DNA of 64,000 nt from Roseiarcus sp963794155 (GTDB taxonomy: Bacteria > Pseudomonadota > Alphaproteobacteria > Rhizobiales > Beijerinckiaceae), in contig CAWCCX010000012.1 of NCBI GenBank assembly GCA_963794155.1, positions 129,450 through 193,449 of the forward strand, written 5' to 3'. The translations under genes were made by a program, and so were the position numbers. Under the pieces are notes generated by a model. It had not been told where the DNA came from. It saw nothing but the letters and a program-made list of their open reading frames with translations, and searched no databases. This document shows positions 8,220 to 15,802 of this stretch, one piece after another. Each line of letters starts with the position of its first letter. Positions within the stretch are counted from its first letter, which is position 1.

Positions 8220-9725
8220 ATGCAAAATGCTACGTCAAGAGCGAAGCCTGACGACGAGCATACCTTCCTCAGCCGCGTACGCCCCGAGGACTGGGAAAAC
8301 CCCGAGCCGCGGAGCGGCTATGATTTCGCGATCGTGGGAGCGGGGCCAGCCGGACTTGCGGCGGCGGAATCCGCTGCACGGCTCGGATTCTCCGTCGTTC
8401 TCATCGAGCGCAATCGCATCGGCGGAAACTCGCTGAATGTAGGGTCGGTGCCATCCAAGGCAATCATCGGCGCCGCGCGAGTTTATGGCGCAATGCTGGA
8501 GGCCGAAGCGTTTGGCGCGCCGGTCCCGAACGAACCGGCTCTCGAATTTGGCAAAGTGATGGCTCGCATGCGCCGAATCCGGATGCGAATTTCGGAGCAC
8601 CATTCGGTTCACGAACTCGCCGCGCTTGGGATCGACATTTTTTTCGGTTCTGCCCGATTTGATGGTGCGGACGCGCTCCTCGTCGGCGACGCACGGCTGC
8701 ATTTCAAGAAAGCGCTGATCGCCACCGGCGCTCGTCCCAGGGCGCCAGGCATTGCCGGCCTCGACCAGACCGGCTATCGCACGAGCGCGACGATCTTCGA
8801 GCTGACGGCCTTGCCGAAGCGCCTCGCCGTCATCGGGGGCGGGCCGCTGGGCTGCGAACTGGCGCAAGCCTTTTGCAGGCTGGGTTCGCATGTCACGATC
8901 GTGCAGAACGATGCAAAATTCCTTCCCCGCGAGGAACGCGACGCAGCCGAGATTTTGTCCCGTTCCCTGGCGCGAGACGGCGTGGAGATTCGCCTCAACA
9001 CCACAGTCGTCGGCGCACGGCGAGACAGGGGCGCCAAGACTCTGCATATCGTCAATAGCGGGAACGAAAGCGAAATTCAGGCCGACGAGGTCCTGTTGAG
9101 TATCGGCCGGCTTCCAAACGTTGAGGAGCTTGGCCTTGAAACCGCAGGTGTGGATTTCGACATCGACCAAGGGATCAGGGTCGACGACTTTCTACGCAGC
9201 ACAAATCCAAACGTTTACGCCGCCGGTGACGTCTGCCTGGAGTTGAGATTCACCAACGCTGCGCAGTCCTCGGCCTGCATGGCAGTGCAAAACGCCTTGA
9301 TGAAAATGCAACAACGGAAAAGCGGAGCGACCATACCCTGGTGTACTTATTGCGATCCTGAGATCGCGCATATCGGCTTGCACGTTTGGGAAGCGCGCCA
9401 GCAATCGATTCCGATTAAGAGCTTCACAGTGATGATGCACGATGTCGATCGCTCGATCACGGATGGTCGGGACACTGGCTTCGTCAAAATCCACGTCGCG
9501 GAAGGATCTGACAGAATTTTGGGCGCGACCATCGTCGCCTCGCGGGCAAGCGAACTTATCAACGAAATGGCGGTCGTCATGGCCGCAGGCATTGGCATGA
9601 GGGCACTCGCGGCTGTCGTGCACACTTACCCGGCGCAATCCGAGGCGATAGTGCTCGCAGCTCAAGCGTACAAGCGATTCGATGAGACGGCCGAAATGGA
9701 GGTCCGACGGGCTGGGTCTGAATAG
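8220..9725 (+). CDS. Class I pyridine nucleotide-disulfide oxidoreductase-like flavoprotein lacking the redox cysteines
   Basis: This 501-residue protein has the layout of lipoamide dehydrogenase and mercuric reductase: FAD-binding GAGPAG (40-45), NAD(P)-binding VIGGGPLGCELAQ (about 203-215), a second FAD motif VYAAGDVC, and a C-terminal dimer domain ending in the family motif HTYPAQSE. The redox motif is GGNSLNVGSVPSK, so both cysteines of the canonical CxxxxC are serines (Ser71 and Ser76, both TCG). It therefore cannot do classical disulfide chemistry and may be a flavin NAD(P)H oxidase or quinone reductase. It should not be called mercuric reductase. I place the start at ATG 8220; an in-frame GTG at 8208 would overlap the preceding gene. 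The retained His-Glu pair argues against simple decay. Confidence 0.85.
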   Translation: MQNATSRAKPDDEHTFLSRVRPEDWENPEPRSGYDFAIVGAGPAGLAAAESAARLGFSVVLIERNRIGGNSLNVGSVPSKAIIGAARVYGAMLEAEAFGAPVPNEPALEFGKVMARMRRIRMRISEHHSVHELAALGIDIFFGSARFDGADALLVGDARLHFKKALIATGARPRAPGIAGLDQTGYRTSATIFELTALPKRLAVIGGGPLGCELAQAFCRLGSHVTIVQNDAKFLPREERDAAEILSRSLARDGVEIRLNTTVVGARRDRGAKTLHIVNSGNESEIQADEVLLSIGRLPNVEELGLETAGVDFDIDQGIRVDDFLRSTNPNVYAAGDVCLELRFTNAAQSSACMAVQNALMKMQQRKSGATIPWCTYCDPEIAHIGLHVWEARQQSIPIKSFTVMMHDVDRSITDGRDTGFVKIHVAEGSDRILGATIVASRASELINEMAVVMAAGIGMRALAAVVHTYPAQSEAIVLAAQAYKRFDETAEMEVRRAGSE

Positions 9726-9727
9726 GC

Positions 9728-10003
9728 GCTCGGTCGATCAGACTGTTCGACTGGAAGAACGGCCGCCGCAGCGGCGCAATTCTGAACTTTACGCCGCTCG
9801 ATCCCATTAAGGCCTTGTTCTGGAGCGCGGTCATCAACGGGGTGGCTGCGGTTCCAATCATGGTCATCATCATGCTGATGGCTTCGCGAAGACATGTCAT
9901 GGGCGAGTTCGCCCTGCAGCCCTTGCTCAAGGCTCTTGGCTGGCTCGCCACCGCGGCAATGGCGGTTGCGGCGGTCGGCATGTTCGCGACGTGGGGAAGT
10001 TGA
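9728..10003 (+). pseudogene. C-terminal remnant of an Nramp-family metal transporter
   Basis: An open frame without a proper start reads LNFTPLDPIKALFWSAVING, then AVPIMVIIMLMASRRHVMGE, followed by another hydrophobic helix (LGWLATAAMAVAAVGMF) and a TGA. This corresponds to the last two transmembrane helices of Nramp (MntH-like) divalent metal transporters, where the LDPIKALFWSAVxNG block is characteristic. The first roughly 350 residues are missing and the frame begins right after the stop of the preceding oxidoreductase gene. It is a truncated leftover, presumably of a deletion that fused the two loci. A TTG at 9815 could initiate a 62-residue product, but I see no ribosome-binding site. 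Confidence 0.7.
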
Positions 10004-10132
10004 TCGGTCCGCCCGTAAGTACTTTCCGAGGCTGCCTTCACTCGGATTTCTCCCCTACCGTCTGAATGCCAGACGCGAATAGCTCACGCCTAAGGCCGTC
10101 AAGTGTCTTCGAATCACCTAAGGAGAGCAGTC

Positions 10133-10318
10133 ATGGACAACAACAGAATCGCCGGCTCGATCAAGGAAATCAAAGGCGCCGCCAAAGAGGCCGTTGGCAA
10201 GGCTATCGGAGACGCGAAGTTGCAGAGTGACGGCGAAACCGACAAGGCCGTCGGTAAGATTCAAAACGCCGTCGGCGGTCTGAGCGACGCGGTGCGCGAC
10301 GCGGCGAAGAAGCCGTAA
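10133..10318 (+). CDS. CsbD family stress-response protein
   Basis: This 61-residue hydrophilic protein starts MDNNRIAGSIKEIKGAAKEA and contains the CsbD pattern G..KE.KGA.KE..GKA.GD..L...G..DKA.GK.QNA.GG. The start ATG is chosen because AAGGAG lies seven bases upstream; a GTG at 10103 would add ten unconserved residues. CsbD proteins accumulate under general stress; their biochemical role is unknown. No EcfG-type GGAAC element is visible in the 130 bases upstream, unlike the CsbD-like gene at 6118-6312. Confidence 0.88.
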   Translation: MDNNRIAGSIKEIKGAAKEAVGKAIGDAKLQSDGETDKAVGKIQNAVGGLSDAVRDAAKKP

Positions 10319-10551
10319 AGGCGTCGTTCCAGACGACTCTCACCTGCCCACAGGCCGACATGCGCTGAGCATCGCCGTCGCGGTCGGTTACGTTGGCGCT
10401 CGCGTGCTTCGGCGGTGAGCCAATCCTCTTCAGCCAGCGATCTCATCACTTTGGCTCTCGCGTCGCTACAGGCTGGCGCGCCGGGCGCCGCGCCGCGACC
10501 GCCTGTCGCCGTCCGGGTAAATGAGGGCGGCGCAGGTGGGGAGGTTATTCG

Positions 10552-10959
10552 ATGAAGGCGCTGCACACCCTGATCGTGGAAGACGACGCAATGATCGGCG
10601 GATTGCTTGCTGAAACGCTCGAGGGTATCGGTCACACGGTCTGCGCCGTGGAGAGCAATGTCGCCAACGCCGTGGCCTCCGCTTCGTATTGGCTCCCAGA
10701 CTTGATGATCGTCGACGTCGGACTTGGCGAAGCGAGCGGAGTAGCGGCGGTCAAAGAGATTCTCCAAAGCAGATTCGTCCCGCATGTGTTCGTCACAGGC
10801 AATGCGGTGAGAGGGATACCGTTGGGTCCAGATACCATCCTTATTCAAAAGCCCTTCCGCGTGTCGGACCTGGAGCGAGCGATTCAAAGGGCGCTCGCAA
10901 CGTCGCCGGCTTGTGAGCGCGTCGCGGAGCAAAGTGAAAGGGACGGGGTAGTGATATGA
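10552..10959 (+). CDS. Single-domain response regulator (receiver only)
   Basis: The 135-residue protein is a lone receiver domain with acidic pocket Asp11-Asp12, phospho-acceptor Asp55 (LMIVDVGLG), switch Thr82 (VFVTGN) and Lys100 (LIQKPF). There is no DNA-binding or enzymatic output domain. A strong ribosome-binding site (GGGGAGG, seven bases before the ATG) supports the start. The stop overlaps the next gene as ATGA, so the two are probably translated together. Such stand-alone receivers act as phosphate shuttles or protein-interaction switches. No kinase gene is adjacent, so its partner must be elsewhere. Confidence 0.88.
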   Translation: MKALHTLIVEDDAMIGGLLAETLEGIGHTVCAVESNVANAVASASYWLPDLMIVDVGLGEASGVAAVKEILQSRFVPHVFVTGNAVRGIPLGPDTILIQKPFRVSDLERAIQRALATSPACERVAEQSERDGVVI

Positions 10960-11441
10960 CCCACGCCGCCCTATCGCCACTCATCGGACCGGAGTTCGAC
11001 GAATTCCTCGGCGCGTCACTTGGCGAAGATCGAAACGGAACAAGGCTCAGCGTCCTTTCCGCGTTCGCCCGGCTCAATGTCGATCCCTGGCAAGAAGCAA
11101 CGAGCCTCGCGCTAATGCCGAGGGATGCGGCTGCCGCGCGATTGACCGAGCTGATTGACGCGCTGCCGGGCGCGACGGCGGACGCCACCCCCTCAAGGAT
11201 GATCGCGGATCTCGTTGCGCTGTTGCCAAAGGGCAGGACTCTCGACGTCCGTTCTTCGGATAGCGGACTAGCGATGGCGGGCTTGCGCGGGTCACAATTC
11301 CTCATTGCACTGAGCGCCTTTGCCGTGATGATGCTCATTGTTTGCGCGATCTCCGCCATTCTTTCGCCTGGGCTCGGAAACGGAGCGAATCCGCTCCAGC
11401 CTCACGGCGATCACGCCTCAACGGATATGCCGCGCCAATAA
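10956..11441 (+). CDS. Conserved hypothetical single-pass membrane protein
   Basis: The 161-residue protein has a soluble N-terminal domain (IGPEFDEFLGASLGEDRNGT, then LSVLSAFARLNVDPWQEA) and one hydrophobic segment at about 112-134 (FLIALSAFAVMMLIVCAISA). This type of protein recurs in Rhizobiales genomes without an assigned function. It overlaps the receiver gene by four bases (ATGA), so it may be its membrane-anchored partner; that is inference only. No catalytic motif or signal peptide is visible. The orientation is probably N-terminus in the cytoplasm. Confidence 0.75.
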   Translation: MTHAALSPLIGPEFDEFLGASLGEDRNGTRLSVLSAFARLNVDPWQEATSLALMPRDAAAARLTELIDALPGATADATPSRMIADLVALLPKGRTLDVRSSDSGLAMAGLRGSQFLIALSAFAVMMLIVCAISAILSPGLGNGANPLQPHGDHASTDMPRQ

Positions 11442-11577
11442 AGACGGGCTGGCAAAATCATCGGCCGAATATTGGCGTTTGACGCTTGGCAAAAATCCGG
11501 ACCCACTTCGCCCCGACAGGCGCGCCGCGCACGAGCTGAGTGGTTTCTGACTTTATCGATTTCGCCCGGCGAGCGCC

Positions 11578-11811
11578 AAGACTACGCGCTGCGACCCGAG
11601 CGGTGAGAACGGCTGGCTCGGCCACGAGGGCGTCGGCGTCGTCGAGGAGGTCGGCGCGGCCGTCATAGTGCCGAAGCCGGCTGACCGCGTCCTCATTTCC
11701 CGCATCATCGCCTGCGGCAAATGCGTCTTTTGCCGAAAGCTCGAAGTATTCGCATTGCACAAACGGCCGCGGCTTGACCGCTCTTGGTCAACACGGCCGA
11801 ATTGGCCCTGA
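11578..11811 (+). pseudogene. Zinc-dependent alcohol dehydrogenase fragment
   Basis: A short open stretch translates to WLGHEGVGVVEEVGAAVIVP, then KPADRVLISRIIACGKCVFC and RK. This is the catalytic-zinc GHE block followed by the start of the structural-zinc cysteine cluster (CGKCxxC) of medium-chain zinc alcohol dehydrogenases. Homology stops abruptly after CRK, the frame ends at a TGA at 11809, and no N-terminal domain or Rossmann fold is present. It is a small internal remnant. The intact paralogue at 29040 shares the architecture but is not adjacent. Confidence 0.65.
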
Positions 11812-11859
11812 CTGGAAATCCTTCAATGAGGGTTGGTTACGAATTTCTGCAGCGTCAGT

Positions 11860-11946
11860 CTAGAACCAACGTCCCCGCCCATAAAAGCCGAACCCGCCGA
11901 ATAGAAATATCACGACGAGGATGATCAATAATGTATTCGTATCCAT
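11860..11946 (-). CDS. 28-residue hydrophobic small protein
   Basis: A very short gene encodes MDTNTLLIILVVIFLFGG followed by a Gly/Arg/aromatic tail ending GRGRWF. It is one predicted membrane helix with a positively charged C-terminal end. The start is supported by AGGAAGG seven bases upstream. Similar proteins of about 28 residues with the same MDTNT...GRGRWF pattern occur in Bradyrhizobium-like genomes, to my knowledge uncharacterised. It lies in a degraded stretch yet keeps a good SD and a sensible composition, so I consider it real. Confidence 0.65.
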   Translation of the reverse strand: MDTNTLLIILVVIFLFGGFGFYGRGRWF

Positions 11947-12261
11947 TGTTGTACCTTCCTGAGTTTCGGAGCGATGTTCGATAGTTTCTCCGCATCGGCC
12001 TTACTAAAGTGACCATGGCGGGAAATTCGACGCGGCGATAGGCTCGGAAAACACCTACGCTCCGCCAGCAGGTGTCGACATCTCAAGAAGGCGCATCGTC
12101 GACGCGGCCCTGCACCGGAACCGGGGGCGACGGCTCGTGCACTCGGCCGACAAGAGCGGTGCTGAGTAGATTCCGACACTTACCATTCGGATCAGTTGGC
12201 GACTAACTGGCAAAGAGCCACGGCGAGTTTCGCCGAATTATAGGAGGTCTCTATTTCCAGA

Positions 12262-12507
12262 ATGATTCTTGCTCTTTCAACCGCAGCGTTGCTCTGCGCC
12301 TCATCTCAATTTGCCTTTGCTGACGAAAGCGGCGCGATCACTGGAGGTGTCGGGGGCGCTGTCGCCGGGGCTGTTGTCGGCGGTCCGGTCGGCGCGGTCG
12401 TGGGTGGCGTCGGGGGCGCGGCGATCGGAAACTCGATGACCAATCATGGGCGCTATCATCGCGGCTACGCTAACCACCCCTATCACCACCACTACGATCA
12501 ATACTGA
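12262..12507 (+). CDS. Exported glycine-zipper protein
   Basis: This 81-residue protein has a signal peptide (cleavage probably after FAFA, about residue 20), then alternating Gly/Ala/Val repeats (GGVGGAVAGAVVGGPVGAVV) typical of glycine-zipper membrane-associating segments, and a His/Tyr-rich tail (HPYHHHYDQY) that could bind metal. Such proteins sit in the periplasm or envelope; their functions are mostly unknown. AGGAGG is present 14 bases before the ATG, slightly far. A stem-loop follows immediately after the stop (12515-12539), suggesting a monocistronic unit. Confidence 0.8.
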   Translation: MILALSTAALLCASSQFAFADESGAITGGVGGAVAGAVVGGPVGAVVGGVGGAAIGNSMTNHGRYHRGYANHPYHHHYDQY

Positions 12508-12514
12508 CCAATCG

Positions 12515-12539
12515 ACGACGTCCGGTGCGAGGACGTCGT
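12515..12539 (+). terminator. Stem-loop after the glycine-zipper gene
   Basis: A perfect 9-bp inverted repeat (ACGACGTCC / GGACGTCGT) encloses a 7-base loop eight bases after the stop at 12507. No clear U-run follows, so it may be a weak terminator or an mRNA 3'-end stabiliser. The rest of 12540-12827 holds nothing I can support. Confidence 0.45.
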
Positions 12540-12827
12540 TGCGGTCCAGGATATGCCGGGTGCGAGCTGTCGATGAAGCTGGCGCGACGGCGCGCGCCTG
12601 ACGCTGATTCTGTCGACCCGTAATTTTTGGAGCGTGTTTTGGTGTCGCCGCTCGATCTCGCGGTCCGGGAAACGCAGTTTTGCCGGATGAGACTGGCGGG
12701 CGAATTAGGGCGCAGAACGCAGGCGAACCCTCGCGATCCGGCTCGCAGACCGCGACCTACCTCGCTAACCCACAGAAATTACGGGGCTTCTGCCGACCCG
12801 GATACTTGCCGGTTTGCCGGGAGTGGC

Positions 12828-12902
12828 TGGTGGGCGATGCAGGGATCGAACCTGCGACCCCTCCCGTGTGAAGGGAGTGCTCTACCGCTGAGCTAATCGC
12901 CC
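12828..12902 (-). tRNA. tRNA-Val (anticodon CAC)
   Basis: The minus strand folds as a complete tRNA: acceptor GGGCGAT/ATCGCCC, D arm GCTC-AGCGGTA-GAGC, anticodon stem CTCCC/GGGAG with loop TTCACAC, variable GGGTC, T arm GCAGG-TTCGATC-CCTGC, discriminator A and an encoded CCA. Anticodon CAC reads GUG codons. Plus-strand translations across this locus giving AMQGSNLRPL are artefacts of the antisense tRNA. Confidence 0.97.
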
Positions 12903-12921
12903 TTTCCCTGAGGCCGACACG

Positions 12922-12950
12922 CTTTATGGCCCGCGCCGGAGCCAAGTCAA
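12922..12950 (-). promoter_or_regulatory. Probable sigma-70 promoter of tRNA-Val
   Basis: On the minus strand TTGACT (12950-12945) is followed after 16 bases by CATAAA (12928-12923), placing the -10 end about 20 bases before the tRNA 5' end. Spacing and position suit a stable-RNA promoter. Confidence 0.55.
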
Positions 12951-13026
12951 GAAGCTCGGCGGCGCGCAGGCTCGCATGCGGGCGCCCTGTTGCCGCCGCC
13001 GGCGCGACGGGAGATAAAGGCGCGAC

Positions 13027-13365
13027 ATGAGAGAAGACAGGATTGACGCGGTGTTCACGCTGGATGAACTCGCCCGAACGATCGACCAGCGCGCCGGGGC
13101 GAGCGCGGAGACCTCCTATACCCGCAGCCTGCTCGACAAGGGGGCCGCGCACTGCGCGCGCAAATTCGGCGAAGAGGCGGTTGAATTGGCGATCGCCGCG
13201 GCGGCGCTCGACGAGAGCGCAGTTCGCGCGGAGGCGGCGGATGTTCTTTACCACCTCCTGGTCGTCCTGCGTGCGCGGGGGGTGGCGCTTTCGTCAGTCA
13301 TGAACGAATTGGACAAGAGATCGGGACGCGGCGGCCACGAAGAAAAAGCGTCTCGGACCCGATGA
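13027..13365 (+). CDS. hisE: Phosphoribosyl-ATP pyrophosphatase
   Basis: HisE hydrolyses phosphoribosyl-ATP to phosphoribosyl-AMP and PPi, step two of histidine biosynthesis. The 112-residue all-helical protein carries the expected SYTRSLLDKGAAHCARKFGE, EAVELAIAA and RAEAADVLYHLLVVL metal-binding blocks of the MazG-like fold, with the Glu/Asp residues present. Alphaproteobacteria usually have HisE separate from HisI, as here. hisE followed by coaA is a common Rhizobiales arrangement, normally after hisF and hisA; those are not upstream here, where a tRNA lies instead. AAGG upstream of the ATG is a modest SD. Confidence 0.95.
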   Translation: MREDRIDAVFTLDELARTIDQRAGASAETSYTRSLLDKGAAHCARKFGEEAVELAIAAAALDESAVRAEAADVLYHLLVVLRARGVALSSVMNELDKRSGRGGHEEKASRTR

Positions 13366-13408
13366 GGTCGCGCCTCGGCCTTCATGGCTTGAGCGAGGGG
13401 AATTTCGA

Positions 13409-14359
13409 GTGACCCGATCCGACGTTCAACTGTCGCCATTCCGTCGATTTACCCGCGACGAATGGGCGCAGTTGCGCGCCGACACCCAGCTCACGCTGAC
13501 CATCGACGATCTTCGCAAGTTGCAATCGACGCACGATCCGATTTCGCTCGACGAGGTTGTCGCCATCTATCTGCCGCTGTCGCGGCTGCTCGCGCTCTAC
13601 GTCGCGGCGACCCAGGGGCTGTTCAAGGCGACCCAGCGCTTCCTCGGCGCGACGGACGGGAAGGTCCCTTACATCATCGGGATCGCCGGATCGGTCTCGG
13701 TCGGCAAGTCGACGACCGCGCGGGTCTTGCAGGCGCTGCTGACGCGCTGGCCGAATACGCCCAAGGTGCAGCTGGTCACGACCGACGGTTTTCTGCACCC
13801 GAATTCCGAACTGATCCGCCAAGGCATCATGGACCGCAAGGGCTTCCCCGAAAGCTACGACGGCACGAAGCTGATTCACTTTCTCTCAGCGGTGAAAGCC
13901 GGCGAGCACAACGTAGCCGCCCCCGTCTATTCGCACATCACTTACGACATCGTGCCCGGCGACACGGTCATCGTCGACCGGCCAGACATTCTCATCTTCG
14001 AAGGGATCAACGTTCTATTGCCGAACCGGCTGCCGCGCGACGGGAAGGAGATCCCCTTCGTGTCCGACTTCTTTGACTTCTCGATTTTCCTCGACGCCGA
14101 CGATGCCCTGCTTGAACAATGGTACATCCAGCGCTTCATGGGGCTGCGCGACACCGCGTTCCGGGATCCCCGCAGCTATTTCCGCCAGTACGCCGATCTC
14201 AACGACGCTGAGGCCGAAGCGACGGGGCGATCGATCTGGCGGCGCATCAATCTCGTCAATCTGCACGAGAATATTCTGCCGACGCGGCCGCGCGCCGACC
14301 TCCTCTTGACCAAGGGCGCGAGCCACCGGATCGAAGAAGTGGCGTTGAGAAAGCTGTGA
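13409..14359 (+). CDS. coaA: Type I pantothenate kinase
   Basis: CoaA phosphorylates pantothenate, the committed step of coenzyme A synthesis, in the cytoplasm. The 316-residue protein is family-typical: Walker A GSVSVGKST (94-102), LVTTDGFLHPN, DRKGFPESYD and IFEGINVL are all present. The start is GTG with GAGGGG eight bases upstream; the ribosome-binding site decides it over internal ATGs. It follows hisE by about 40 bases. Its TGA overlaps the ATG of the next gene (GTGATG), so the GumN-like gene is probably translationally coupled. Confidence 0.96.
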   Translation: MTRSDVQLSPFRRFTRDEWAQLRADTQLTLTIDDLRKLQSTHDPISLDEVVAIYLPLSRLLALYVAATQGLFKATQRFLGATDGKVPYIIGIAGSVSVGKSTTARVLQALLTRWPNTPKVQLVTTDGFLHPNSELIRQGIMDRKGFPESYDGTKLIHFLSAVKAGEHNVAAPVYSHITYDIVPGDTVIVDRPDILIFEGINVLLPNRLPRDGKEIPFVSDFFDFSIFLDADDALLEQWYIQRFMGLRDTAFRDPRSYFRQYADLNDAEAEATGRSIWRRINLVNLHENILPTRPRADLLLTKGASHRIEEVALRKL

Positions 14360-15353
14360 TGCGGCAATCGGCGCCTGGCGCATGCGCATGGCTTCTCGTC
14401 CTTCTGACCTTGGCCTCCGCGCGCGCCGAGACGTCCGTGACTTGTGGCGGCGCGGATCTCGCCCATGTGGAAGGCTTGGCCTCCGCCGAAGCGAAGCGAG
14501 CCGACGATCTCGTCAACGCTGATGGCCTCTTGTGGCGGATCGAGAAGCCGAATCTCGCGCCCTCGCACCTGTTCGGCACGATCCATTCCACCGACGACTC
14601 GGCGCTCGAAGTCGCCCACCGGGCGGCGCAGCTGGTCAGAAACGCCAAGATCGCGGCGACTGAGCTCGGCGGCCGTTCGACGCGATCGACAAGGCGAACA
14701 TCGCCGCGGCGATGCTGGCCAAGGCGCTCGAACGCGACGGCGATGCTTTGGCGGGAATCGCGCCGCCGGAGGACCGGCAACGAATCGAGACGTTTCTTGC
14801 CGGCCAAGGCTATCCGGCTGAATTCGCTCGCCACTTGAAGCCCTGGTTTCTCGCGGTTCTGAGCGCGCTGCCCAGGTGTGAAGCGGAACGCGAGGCGCTC
14901 AATCTGCCGGAGGTCGATCAGTTCCTCGCCCAAACGGCAAAAGACCTGGGGGTGAAGGTCGTCGGTCTCGAGACCCCAGAGGAGCAGCTCGACGCCATCG
15001 CGACGATGCGCCCGGAAGTCGCGGCGGCGCTCTTGACCGTCGCCGCGCGCGATCCGGGCATGAACGACGACCTCTATGCAACCTTGCTGCGACTCTACCG
15101 CGAGGGTTGGCCGGCGGAAATCCTGCCCATTTCAGACGCCTTGGGGGGATTGAGCGAGGCCGAGCGTTCGGCGCAGGACGAATTCATGCGCGTCCTGCTT
15201 GTCGACCGCAACGCGGTCATGGCCGAGCGCGCCGCGCCGCTCCTGGCTTCGGGCGGCGCATTCATCGCCGTCGGCGCCCTTCATCTATCGGGCAGGGACG
15301 GGCTTATCGAACGGTTTCGAGCGATGGGGTATCGGGTCGAGCCGGAATGGTGA
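14359..15353 (+). CDS. TraB/GumN family protein (frameshifted as read)
   Basis: The N-terminal part has a signal peptide (ACAWLLVLLTLASARA) and LLWRIEKPNLAPSHLFGTIHSTD, the signature of TraB/GumN proteins. The frame changes at about 14668-14676: inserting one base turns the string after ELGG into PFDAIDKANIAAAMLAKALE and continues to the C-terminal hallmark FIAVGALHLSGRDGLIERFR at 15353. Corrected, the product is about 331 residues, normal for the family. Members are exported proteins of unclear function, possibly metal-dependent hydrolases related to the Tiki fold. Either a sequence error or a recent one-base deletion explains the break. The gene starts on the overlapping coaA stop. Confidence 0.8.
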
Positions 15354-15361
15354 AAGAACTT

Positions 15362-15802
15362 TCAGTTTTGCGGGACCGGGGCCCCATAAATGCCCGAGAG
15401 CCTATATTGGCCATCAGCATCCTTGATGACAACGATTTTTTCGTAAAACTCTCCGGCTGTGTATTTTGATCGAAATGTAATGACATAAATGTCACCGTCG
15501 ACGTTCGTCGAAGGGTCGTGATTGAAGTGATCTCGACCGACGACAGTAAGATCAAGCAAATTTCCGAGCATTGGACGCTGCAAGGACATAGTGGACAGAA
15601 AGCTGTCTTGCGTCCAATTCTTATGTCCCCAATCGCTTGTCAGGTCAGTCCACACGTGTTGGAACTTCTGCGCCGCGAGAGAACGCAAAACGTTCTCGGC
15701 TGCTTGCTGCGCGTTCGACTCCTGAGCGATTGCCCCCATGCAGGCAATAGAGAGGAAACAGCCGGCCATTAGCCAGGAACGAACCTTCGGCTTCACTTGC
15801 AT
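15362..15802 (-). CDS. Exported DUF4019-like protein
   Basis: This 146-residue protein begins with a signal peptide (WLMAGCFLSIACMGAIAQ). The mature part resembles DUF4019 proteins: an N-terminal helix (QQAAENVLRSLAAQKFQHVW), then beta-strand blocks (DIYVITFRSKYTAGEFYEKI, VIKDADGQYRLSGIY). The function is unknown; it is probably periplasmic. I choose ATG 15802 over the TTG at 15808. It overlaps the upstream gene by ten bases, so the two form one unit. Its codons look more AT-rich than those of the neighbouring housekeeping genes, consistent with later acquisition. It runs convergent to the GumN-like gene, nine bases away. Confidence 0.65.
   Translation of the reverse strand: MQVKPKVRSWLMAGCFLSIACMGAIAQESNAQQAAENVLRSLAAQKFQHVWTDLTSDWGHKNWTQDSFLSTMSLQRPMLGNLLDLTVVGRDHFNHDPSTNVDGDIYVITFRSKYTAGEFYEKIVVIKDADGQYRLSGIYGAPVPQN

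Noticed and set aside
8220..9725. Calling the oxidoreductase mercuric reductase or lipoamide dehydrogenase
   Set aside because: Both redox cysteines are serine and no mercury-binding C-terminal cysteine pair or mer genes are present.
12627..12896. Open frames giving AMQGSNLRPLPCE or GDAGIEPATPPV
   Set aside because: These are the well-known spurious translations of the strand opposite a tRNA gene; tRNA-Val occupies the site.
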